A stretch of DNA of 64,000 bases from Arcuatula senhousia. Lineage: Eukaryota > Mollusca > Bivalvia > Mytilida > Mytilidae. Position numbers and translations under genes: made by a program. The notes below the pieces were generated by a model. It saw only the letters and a program-made list of their open reading frames with translations, did not search any database and was not told where the DNA came from. The stretch spans positions 55,128,203-55,192,202 of the forward strand of contig OZ020313.1 in NCBI GenBank assembly GCA_963971305.1, given 5' to 3'. Positions 22,227-34,500 of the stretch are shown piece after piece; position 1 is the first letter of the stretch, and every line of letters starts with the position of its first letter.

Positions 22227-22404
22227 AAATACACATACGGTATAATGAAAGCAAAATATCCATATCACAAATGAATGAATGGAATGATACAAACTTGTTT
22301 CAGTAGGCTTTGAAATAAGACAGTGCATAGCAATAATGCATAAAGCAAAATAATAACAATTAGTTGCATCATTTGTTGCATTAATCATAAAACTACTCCA
22401 TTCA

Positions 22405-22557
22405 TTAAGTATCAGAATCTAATGACATTTGACTCCCAGACATTTTGAGAGTTTTCTTGAGTTGTAGTTTTTCTTGTCCCTGTCTACGTAATGCATTGTT
22501 CAGTCTAGTAGCTCCCCACATCCATAGCCATTCTGGAATGCTGTCTGAGATCCAAGC
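22405..22557 (-). CDS. HSDL1-like last exon
   Basis: GGTTTCAG precedes [20 protein letters not shown] and a polar tail ending SLDSDT and TAA. It matches the PEWLW end of family members. I see no clear AATAAA close downstream. Confidence 0.9.
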   Translation of the reverse strand, partial: AWISDSIPEWLWMWGATRLNNALRRQGQEKLQLKKTLKMSGSQMSLDSDT

Positions 22558-25500
22558 CTGAAACAACCAATTACATTGTAATGATTAAATAAGAAAACAA
22601 TTCACAGCTGATTAAACATTGTTTCTAATGTATGCTGTGTCATATATTGAAGTACATCCGATTATAGCGATCTATTCTAACAAATGGGCACAAAATGGAT
22701 TACAAATGTATTGAATGTATGATATTTGAATGAAGTTTCATTTCTCATGTATGTAACATCTGTCTTATACCTGTACTTTTTTTATTTGGCCGCCTCAGTA
22801 ATTTCACTTTTCACTTTTACCATATTTGCACATTTGCACATGTTACCTGATATTTTTCACAAAGACATTCATAAAATGTTTCATGGAAATATATTGCTTT
22901 TCGTTTTATGGTCTTGGTCAGCTGGCACATAATATGTAAAGGAAATAACTTATTGGAATTTAAACAAACATATTTTCTTTAAAAATATATTTTTGTGGAT
23001 TATTTCTACCTTTAATGATATAAAAGAAAAGATTTCTAACAAAATACTATCATTTTATTACATGTACCTGAAAAGTATGAGGCCAATATCCCGACGTCCT
23101 GCTACTGTATCCCAGTGTAGTGACGGCTGATTTAGCATAGTCCTCTGCTGACGGGATCAGTAGACCAGGTTTTGACAATGTCTTACTGTATCTGGTCATA
23201 CGTGTGGCCACATAGAACGGCATTAATGATTGGACGAGGACTCCTGTGTCTTTATATTCATACTGTAATCCTCTGGCAAAATAATCCAAGAAGGACTGAA
23301 AAATAAAAGATATTCTTCATAATTTAGTAAAGAATAAAAAAAGCCGATACTTTTATCATGTTTATAGTCTAAATAGGATGAAAAATAGCAGGTATTCTTA
23401 ATAATGTAGAAAGGATTTAAAATTGATTTTTTTTTTTAAATTCTAATGCAAATACATTTAAATAAATTAACATGCATGGACATTCAATATCATTAAATCA
23501 GAGATAAAATATAGCAATTATTTTATATCAATGATAGTTTTTCTACAAGGATCAGAAGTTAAACGTTTCAAAAAATCATTTAATCCCTTACAAAATCTAA
23601 GAGCTAACTATCAGAGTGTTAACAAACAGCCTTATTTGCACAGCTCTGGGGTGGGGGTGGGTGAGGGGGTGTTATAAGCCATTCGAAAGAAGTTAATTGG
23701 TAAAAACTGATCAAAATCAAAGAATCAATAGTTACTATGTAAGAATTAGGATAAATAAAGGTTATAACAAAATTACCTAACATTGAAGACCACAATGGTC
23801 CTGACTTGGTACAGAAATTTCAAAAGAAATGGTGGGTTTAACCAGGTTTTACGGCATGTAAAACCTCCCCCTTCCATTGTGGTCTTTTAGTCCTGTAGTT
23901 ACACAAAACACAACACAGTTGTGAAGACATATATATAGATCTAAATATGTATTTGCACGGAATTCAAAAAAGATTTTTATGTTAAGGATTTCGTTAATTA
24001 AATGGAAAATCATTCTCACAAGTGATAACGATAAATCTAATATTATCTGCAACAGAAATAACAAAGAAAGTATACAGCTATATATGAGTCATGATTAATG
24101 TAATGTACACAGATATACAAAATATCTTGAAACAACATCAAAAGCATAAGTTTTGTGTCCATGCCTTTTAGTACTGGATTATATTCAGGAGGTATTAGAA
24201 GACTAAATTCAATATGACTTCAAAAACTGTAATAAAGGTGTCATATGTATTTACTTCATATCTCTATAATTAATATAATTTTATTCTTAAAGCTTTCCCA
24301 ATATTTTCAAGACATTTGGATGGGAATCTAGGAATTATTTTATTATGGCCTAAATATGATGTTGATTTTTTGATGATCTTAATGGTACAAGCATATATTT
24401 ATCAGTGTTTGGATTATTGCTATTTCTTCGTTTTATCTTTTATAAATGAGTAGAATATTCTTTTCCCTTTAAAAAGAATAAACTCCTAAAAATTGGTAGA
24501 AAATATTTATCTTATTAATTAATCATCTAACACCTCATCACCATGTGCTAGTATATTGTTAATTTTACGAACACAATCATGCACATTTAATCACAGGAGC
24601 TTGAATTACAGTCATTTATAATACAAAGAAGTCCCCCTACTCTATGAGACCCAAACTTTACAGTTAGGGGGTATTTTTTTGTAGAAATCAATGAAAAATT
24701 CCAAGTCCCTGTGATGAAATGATATAAGTACTACATGAATCTAACCGTGGTGGCAGCATAAACAGTCATTTGTGGAGTGATTTGTGTACAAGAACCTGAG
24801 GAAACCATAACTATAGCTCCTTTATCTCTGTAACAAACGAGTACTATCCTTTTAATATTCATGGACTACCCAAATTTTCATAAACAAGAATATGTCCAAA
24901 GACATAAATGCTTGCAGCCTACCTTGCATAATGAAAAATCATCTTCAACCTTAAAGTAAACCTGGACGAACTGATCAATGACTGAACACTTTATGCCCTT
25001 CCATTTTTGTAGGTGTAACATACAACTGTGAGCCAAAAGCTAATATGTAAATATCCTCTGCCCTGTCTTTTTTATGCTATGAGAACACACCCCCCCCCAT
25101 AATTCTAAGACAAAATAGTCAGATTGTCTAAACATCAAATACTGTGGATTCATTTATTTTCATGGTTACCAATTTTCATGGTTGGATAAAAATTGATAAA
25201 TTCATGGTTCTGAAGTCTGCAGCGTATAGATCAGTGTTCAATTTCCTTTTAGTTAGGTATCAAATTTCATACCAGACAAAAAATAATTAAACCACAGTAG
25301 TTAGCAAACAGGAAGTAAATGGCATACAGACCAGAAATTAATTTCCATAATATGGTACCCAATGCTTATGCTGAATATCAAGAGACTACATGATACTTTG
25401 TTGCTGAGAAAACTGCTACAAAGATTTTCCCCATCCAAACATTGTCTTCCCTGAATGATATTCAAAAGCAATGTAATTTATACACATCTCTATGTTTGAT

Positions 25501-28500
25501 CAAACATTAACATACTGTTTATGGTCGGAGGAGCTACACTTACAGGGTATGTGAAGACAAAGACAGGTTACAGGGTGAGCATTACATGTAATGATATACT
25601 ATATCATGTTAATAAATTATCATCATTGTGCAGTCTTTTATTTTTTGTGGATTTCAATTTTTGTGGTTGCCCTAAAGATGTATTTCTAAAATTTTTGTTG
25701 TTGTCACATGTTACTGATGGTATCAAATACTCATAGGATTCTTAATTTCCTGGCTCAATATTCACTCACTAAAAACCACAAAAATTGGAAGCCTACAAAC
25801 AATAATTAACTACAGGCATTGTTGGATTAGTTTCTTTGAAATACTGTGGATTCATTTATTTTCATGTGTACCAATATTTGTAGTTTGATAAACAAGGATC
25901 AGTTCATGGAATCTTGAATTCGTTGTGAACTAAAGTTTGCAGCATAGGAACCTATGTTAATAACAGGGTTGCCACTATTTTGTTATTGCTAAATTCAAGG
26001 GTTTTTTAAGGACTTTTCAAGGGTATTTAAGTCATTTTCAAGGATGAAAATAGTCCACAAAATTTCAGACCCCAGATGAAATTTTCTGTAAAACAGTTCA
26101 ATCATGAACCTTCGATTGTGAAACTATAAAATTCCAGGGTTTTTCAAGGATATTTTTATTTTTTTCAAAATTTAAGGTCTTTTCCAGGACCTTGAACTGA
26201 CAAATGAAATTCAAGAGTTTTCCAGGTTTCAAGGCTGTGTGGCAACCCTGTAATAATTTTTTTTCCATAGGGTATCAAAGTTCATGGGTCAAGACCATAT
26301 ACAAAAACCACCAAAATTGGTACCTCACAAATAATAATGAAACCAAAGTAACAGAATTGTGATATGACAAAAGTCGAAAGACAAAACAGACAAACACCAC
26401 AAGTCTAACCTTAGTAGCAGCATAAGCCGTCATTTGTGGAGTGATTTGACAACTTGAACCCGAGGCCAGAATTATAACAGCACCTTTACCTCTACAATGG
26501 AAGAAAGAACCAGTGTCAGAAAATAAGGAACTGCTTACCCTTCTGAAGCACCTGAGTTCACTCTCATATTAACCCAAGTTTGTTGTGTTGTGTTGTTTGG
26601 TGTACATGGTGTACAGCTTTCCACTATACACCCCTGTTATATCAAATTTTTAGACTTAATTATTGTCTTCAATCATGAAAGCATGTTTATTTATTTTTTT
26701 CTGACTTTTGATATTCAAATGTCCCTTAATTTCAAAGCAAAAAAAAATCAATCTAAAACAAGTTCAAGAATAACAGACACGAGAAAAGGTTATTACATAA
26801 GAAATAACTGCAATGGTCCTGACTTTTGTTTTATGTCCAGAAATGGGTCTTTCTTTGATGATCTAGGGATTTGTTTGAATCTTATGTATTGTATTTTTAG
26901 TCTTGGGTCAATGCAAGACAGCGAGCAGTGACCTCTGGTAATGTTGAAGACTGCTTGCTGTTTTCCATTGTGATTTTTTTCAATTGCTGTTTCTTTAATG
27001 TTGGTTGTGTCGCGTACACTTATTCCACATCTCTTTATCGTCTATTGCTACAGGCATTTAAAAAGAAATGGTGGTTTGAACCAGTTTTTATGACCCCAAA
27101 CTTCTTTCTTCCATTGTGATTTTTGGGTCTGACTTGTGAGACACACATATTTTCACAAGGAATAAAATGGATTTCCCTGTTTAATCTCTATATTTTTGAA
27201 AGAAATTGGAGATTAGATAATAATAAATTCTGAATCCATAAAATGACCAGGATTTTTAAATGTTAGAAAAAAAATTTCAACATCTAAGCAAAAATAGTAA
27301 AAAAAATAAATTCTTCCTTTTAAGGCCCCTAAAGCATGCTTTTTAACATGGAAAAAAGGACAAAAATAATAATATAGAAATACATGTATAAAAATTGTAC
27401 TGTGGCTTCATTATTTTTCGTGGGGTATCAATTTTCGTGGTTTTCGTGGGTGTCCTTAGCCCACAAAATTTGATACCCAACGAAAGGAAATTTTAACATT
27501 GATCTGTTTGATACAGACCTCAGAACCACAAATTTAAGAATCCACAAACTTCTCAATTTTCATCAACTAGATGGAGCCTTCCCCGGAAGGCATATGTCGC
27601 CTGCGTATCTATATTTGTTTGCCAAACAGGAAGTAGTTAATTTTCAGCTATGAAATCACCTTACACCTTATAGTACTATGTGATGAAGCTACATACCAAA
27701 TATCAAGAGGCTGTGGCATGTAGTTACCTGGAAAACTGTGAAGAAAATTTGGCATCTATGTCCATTATATATAAAACAGTAAGTATTCGTCAAACAGGAA
27801 GTAGTTATTTTTCGGGCAGAAAATCCTTTTACACTTTATAGTGCTATGTGATGAAGCTACATACCAAATATCAAGAGGCTGTGGCATGTAGTTGCCTGGA
27901 AAACTGTGAAGAAAATTTGGCATCTATGTCCATTATATATAAAACAGTAAGTATTCGTCAAACAGGAAGTAGTTATTTTTCGGGCAGAAAATCCTTTTAC
28001 ACTTTATAGTACTATGTGATGAAGCTACATACCAAATATCAAGAGGCTGTGGCATGTAGATACCTGGAAAACTGCGATGAAAATTTGGTATCTATGTCCA
28101 TTATATATAAAACGTCAAGTATGCGTCAAACAGGAAGTAGTTATTTTTCAGGCATAAAATCGCTTTACACTTTAAAGTACTATGTGATGAAGCTACATAC
28201 CAAATATCAAGAGGCTGTGGCATGTAGATACCTGGAAAACTGCGACGAAAATTTGGCATCTATGTCCATTATATATAAAACAGTAAGTATTCGTCAAACA
28301 GGAAGTAGTTATATTTCGGGCATAAAATCGCTTTACACCTTATAGTACTATTTATAGTACTATGTGATGAAGCTACATACCTAATATCAAGAGGCTGTGA
28401 CATGTACAGGGTCTGCTCTGGCCTCAAAATTTTTGTCGCCAGAAAAATCGCCAGATTTGAAATTAGGTCTCCAGTTTTTATAAAGTGTAGCCAGTACCGT

Positions 28501-31500
28501 TTTCATTGAGGGGTCATGCTTGTGTAATATATGTTTAGATGTATATTTTAAAAATATTGTTTTCAGTCTTTTTTTCAGGTGCATGTTGAAGGATGGTCTA
28601 TTCTCATTGAAAGACTGTTTAGATAATAAATGATGAAGGTGGAGCCTTTCTTGTTTGATATCTTTTTGAAATAAAACATACCATGATTTATTTTATTATT
28701 TATCATGTTTATTGCCATATACAAATTAAATAATAACAATACAATATATAAACATAACAATACACAAAAAAACCCAGCACCATATGAATGAATACTCAAC
28801 CTAGAGAATAAAGATCACTGAAAGCACGAAATGAGCACTATGAAAAAAGTATTATTTAGGAAAGCAAAGATAAAATTTTGTAGAATCCATCACATTTTCA
28901 TGACCAACAAAGATTGCAAAAGATCATTGTTTGACAGACTGTGGACACATTATAAAGATTCATCAATCATGACTCATGTGGTTTCTATTGAATCCTGTAC
29001 ATTATTAGAATGTTTTAATAAAAAATATCTTGATTTTCTCAAATTAAAACTTCTTATTCCAGTCACGATTGTTATGTGTTTATTTATTTATTTCATTTGC
29101 TGATGGTAATAGTTTGGTAAAAAATATTTCTTTTCCTAAAAACAACTTCATTTCAGTTTCTTTTTTTTAAATAAGAATAATAAAATTAGTTTTATTTTGA
29201 TTTATTTATCTTCCCTGTTTTTGTTTGCTTTCTGAAATCATTATTGTATATATCCCTCAGTAACCTCATTTGAATTGTTCTAAAAATAGAATGGTTTGTT
29301 TACATGTGTACTTTCTTTCTTGTGATTATTTGAGGAACTTAATAAGGTGCAGATTACTATTCTCTCAGTGTTTTGTGAATAAAAACTAATCCCAAGCTGG
29401 AGATAATTTTGATTTACCGGCAATTATTTGTTTTGAAATCTTGGCTGAATGAGGCCATGTGTGCAATCAACACACGATACTTTGTCAAATTGGCTTGGAC
29501 AATTAAAGTCATTCAGGCGTACATTAGAAATTTGTTCCTGATCACTGTTTTGACACCTTTATTGCATTATCAAAAGATGTGAGCCTAATTTCTAATTAGT
29601 CGTTATAATCCTTTTCTTCAACCTGCTGTGATCTACCGTTGACCTTTTCAATTATCTACCTGCTCATCCGTGGCGACAGGTGGTCACACACGATAACTTA
29701 CCTGTTGAGTCACTGTTGACATATTGATCAATACTGGCGATGTGTATTCAATTTCCGGTCGAAAATGACAAAACTTACTTAGGCGCCAGAAAAATCGCCA
29801 GCACCCATTTTTTGTCGCCAGCGAGAAAAAAATATCGCAATTTGCGACATTGGCGAAGCCCAGCGCGATCCCTGCATGTAGGAAATTATTGTGACGCCGC
29901 AGGACGACGCAAGACGACGGATAGTGCCAAAGTAACCCCTATATGTCGCTTCTGCAACACATTGCAGGCGACATCATAAATGAATCCACAGTATATTACA
30001 ATATCTTACCTCTGAACCATTTGTGGCATAATGAGATGTGTCATCTGAAATAGGCAGGTATAATATGAATTAGTTAAACCAAAAACTTCAATCAACTGTT
30101 TTTTTTATTACTGTTTCTGATTAAACTGATTGGAATAATGTAATTTTCATATATTTGAACATCCTCAAGTAAAAAACAATGTTGACAATATCAGTATACA
30201 AACCAATGATTATCATATAAGGTCTTATTAAAATGACTGAAAGCTGCTGTTAACAAGGTATTAAGTAAAACTAGAATTCAATATCAAAATAAGAAAACCT
30301 AAAAACAATTGCCAATGTTTATAATAAGATGTTAGCACTGTATTTTCAACTAGATTAATTAACTCAACTAGCTCAACTAACTCCCTGCATGCTTGGGGTA
30401 ACTGCAACTATAAGGGAAGAGAACTTTGACTGACAATATCTTGAAAAATATTTTGAAAGTCAGAAACTGAATTATTCAAAAGATACTATAGAAAATATGT
30501 ACACAATTAAAATTTATGAAAATACAGTGCTAACGTCTAAATTATAAACAATGGCCAAAGTCTTTAGGTTTTCTTATTTTCATATTGAATTCCAGTTTTA
30601 TCTAATACCTTGTTTGTTGTGGAATTTTAAACTGTTGTTGATATATGTAGGTTGTGTCACATACACTTATTCCATCGGGACCATTTAGAGCTACAGATTT
30701 GCAGCTAGATTCCACTCCCCAAAGTTATGGTACAATATATACTGACCATTACTGCTGCAGCAACATTAACATTTACTAGCGACCATAGTTTCTGAAAAAA
30801 GAAAATCATGATTTTATATTCTGTGATGAAGTACATTGAACATTTAATACAGCTATCAGAAGAAGCAGATGCAAAAATTGCCAACATACCATGATAGCAT
30901 CATTACTATTGTTTATAAATGCAACAGTGTACAAAAAAACTGTACATATACAATATAAGGCAAAATTTTGCTAATCTGCATTTATTTACATCAGTAGTAA
31001 CATTTTCTTAATTTGATTTTAATTCGCCCAACAGTGATGCTATTAATGATCCATATAGCTTAAACAGTTGAGTAAAATGAAATATATCGGTTACAAAATA
31101 TCTTTAAGTAATCTGGCTTTTCCTTGTATGATGCAAGAAGACAGGACTCGAAGAGCTTATCAACGCTATTTGTTTATGTCCTTTTTATGTTTCTTGGTCA
31201 TTATCAGATTGATTTTAAATCATTTTAATTATATCTGGAGCCAATTGTATGACAATGAACAGTGACCATTGAAGAAAGCTGGATGTTTTTAACTGGCAGA
31301 TTTTGAAATTTTATGAACATTGTCAGTCAAAGATCCCACTTGTACAAGTAAACAGATTTTAACTTCTATAGGTAAACTTATAAGAGTTAATATTGTCTCC
31401 CTTTTTTGACTTTCACTAATTTACGTGTACCAGTAAAATGATAGAAAATGGGTCAAAGACAGAAATGGCCGGATTTCGTTTCAAAAGGAAGTATATGAGC

Positions 31501-34500
31501 CACAGACCTGAAATCATATCCCACTTTATGGGAGCCCATACTGATGCTGCATATCAAATATCAATAGCCCTTTTCAAAAAGTCACCCGGAATTCCGATTC
31601 CGATTCTTTTGTTTTCTTTTTTGCAAGAGTAGTTTCCCTTTGTGGGTCGGCCTCATGGTGTGAACAACGTTGAGCTAACGAAAAACATCAATTTATCCCT
31701 ATCCGATTTTGGCGTAATTTCCCATTCCCGGTTCAAATAAACTGGTTTGTAGTGAAGCCTTGGATGTTAACCTATGTTTTAGTAATTTTAGACTTTGGCA
31801 ATCAGATTTAAAATGTTTTAACAAGTTGACGAATTTAGTTAATTTCAACAGGTTTTCAATGGAGAGGCCTACCCGGAAGTCGTTAACCTGTAGTGCATAA
31901 GTAAAAGATTTCTCAAGTCTGCACGTCCGGAAAATACTTTCTAAAAAGGACTATAGGCTGTGATTAGTAGTTGCTGAGAAAACTGTTACAAAAATTTTCT
32001 AAAATTGGACATTTATGTCAAAAAGTAACTAAGTCTGAAAACAGGAAGTAGATGAGCGACAGACCTGAAATCAAATCCCACCTTAAAGGAGCCATACTGA
32101 TACTGCATACCAAATTCCCTCTTTTCAGTTTACATAGGTTATCTCCCATAAGCAGGAGTTATCTAACTTTGCAGGAGGTGTAATTTCTTAGCCCCTCTGT
32201 TCTTTTCATGGAAAATCAAAGAAAAATCTAGAGAGATCTGAAAGAAATTAGGGATTTTCCTAAATTTCACAAGAACTTTACTATATAAAATCTTTTAAAG
32301 TTTACATTTTTATTGCAGATTATTTAATAAGTATTTTTGTAAAAGGAAATGTTTTAAAAAGTTACATAACTATCTCAAAATGTTGGGAAATCCCTTTTCT
32401 TTCTGAACCCCTCAAATTTATCATAGGACTTCAACAATAAATCCAGAGAAAATAAATTTCATACCTGCTGTAAAGTTAGATAACTCATGCATATGGGAGA
32501 TAACCTATGTTAACTGAAAAGAGGGAATATCAAGAGGCTGTGATTAGTAGTTGCTGAGAAAACTGTTACAAAAATTTTCTATAATAGGACATTTATGTCA
32601 AAAATTAACTAAGTCGGTAAACAGGAAGTAGGTGAGGGACAGACCTGAAATTGATTCCCACCTTATGGGAGCCCATGCTGATGTTGCATACCAAATATCA
32701 AGTGGCTGTGATTAGCAGTTGCTGAGAAAACTGTTACGAAAGTATTTCCCCCCCCTGCCCGCCGCCCGCCCGACATTCACCATTTTATAACCCGGATTTT
32801 CACTAGTGAAATCCAGCCAAAAATCATTCTTATCTTAATTATCTTTGTCTAGCAATGAAATTTACTAAAAGTTTTTCAAATTTACTTGTATAGGTTAATT
32901 TTTGCTCAGAATAAAATACTTTTCTCTAACAAGTAAATTTTTGTTTACTTAAAGAAGTAAAATTCTGTTTACTTGTTTAAGTGGGATCTCTGACTGATTG
33001 TGTTATGGTAACTTTTCCCACATCTAATAAAAGACTATAAAAGGTTAGAGAAAGTCTTTTTTTTCATTTCAGAGATGAAACCCACCTCCACAGGGACATC
33101 TAAGAAGAGCTGTGGAAATTCATACATCACACCTACATTGTTTACTGAAAAATAAGAAATATAAAAATTACATCATATAAGATATAAGGCAAATATATGA
33201 ACATGGCAAACTCCTGCAAACAAGAACATACAATATGCAAAAACCTTGTTGTATCCTTGGAACAAAGTTGGAATCATGTCACAGTACATGTTAAAATAAA
33301 GAAGCATGAAAAATGTGTGCCATGATTTGATTGAAATTTGAAAAAAAAAGAATTTTTACAGTCTTTAAAATGATAATTATGATAAGAACCCTTTACTTAA
33401 TTAAAAGAACCCTTTACTTAATTAAATTCAAATGATTCATAAATTGTATACCTGTTTGAGTCTTTAATGGTTTTGATTTTCAGAAGTAATACAAATCCAC
33501 CTGATATAGATTCTTTTTAATTTGTTGTTCATTATGTGTGTGTGTGTGTGTTTCAGTTTTATGCCCTTTCCACACACCTGGACCATGTAGGGCAGTCAGT
33601 TTTGATGCTGGAGAAACCTGGAGTACACAAAGGAAACCACTGACCTTGGGCATTGTTCATTTTGAGTTTGATCATGGCGGGTGTTATGTTTTTATTTTTT
33701 TTTAATTTCTGTACATAAACTAAGGCATCTGTCAATTGACCTACCCAATATACCAATTTCCTTGTCCTTGATTTCATTCCAAACTTTATCATAAATTTCT
33801 TTTCCTTGAGCAAAATCCACAACTATTGCACAGGTTTCTACTGTGAACTGCTCCTCTACAAATAAAAAACTACATTCATGACATTCATATAAAAACATAA
33901 TAGGGGGTGGTAAAGGGGGGTACGTGCACGGATGAACGGCCAATAAAAAATGACAATCACGATGAACAGCCAATAAAAAAATGATAATCACGATGAACGA
34001 AAAATGAAATAGAGAAACACGATGCACGATGAACCTCCATGCACGGCTGAACGGGAAATAAAAATTGCTCAACACGATGCACGAAAAAAACCCTTTACCA
34101 CCCACAAAATACATGAACAATTTTGCACGACTTTTAAACGACATGTATCTATTTTCAATTTATTTTGATTTATTTTTTTTTCTAGAATGAAACATGTCAA
34201 AGGCTACCAATTGGTATTTATCAATCCAAAAATAAACAAAGATAACAAAAATAAGAATAAATTTCATACTGGTAAAAATTGTTAACAATGATTTTAATAC
34301 ATGAGTGTGTCTGATAAACTAAAACTTGACAAAACATGCATAAAAATCTAGGATAATTTGTGTTGCAATATCATTTATTCTATCTTCAATAATTTTAAAT
34401 GCAAATGTCTGCTGTTTCTGCTTTAATTGAATATTTAAACTTCAGGTCTAAAAAGCCAGGACCACTATTCTGTCTCTGTGATGATGCACATGTAACACCA

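Larger units (their letters stand above)
17937..22404. other. Intergenic region between the VWA7-like and HSDL1-like genes
   Basis: No host gene is visible. Apart from the repeats listed separately (18989-19160, 19885-20135, 20695-20880, 21515-22226), the DNA is AT-rich with scattered stops in all frames. Confidence 0.6.
27400..29991. mobile_element. TA-flanked element containing a tandem array and a nested hAT-like element
   Basis: The ends CTGTGGCTTCATTATTTTT and ...ATGAATCCACAG lie next to TA (27398-27399, 29992-29993). Inside are a palindrome (GCCTTCCCCGGAAGGC, 27576-27591), a tandem array (27600-28400) and a hAT-like element (28407-29874). Confidence 0.6.

Noticed and set aside
24746..24827. 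Second active-site exon regarded as a dead duplicate
   Set aside because: Both splice sites, the phase and the frame are intact, and most changes are conservative, so an alternative exon is the better reading.
27600..28406. Regular repeats could be taken for a CRISPR array
   Set aside because: Whole units of about 165 bp are repeated without unique spacers, in a eukaryotic intron with no cas genes. It is a tandem-repeat element.
28831..29103. A 90-codon open frame as a possible host gene
   Set aside because: It lies inside a hAT-like element with clear borders and shows no recognised motif, splice context or family resemblance.
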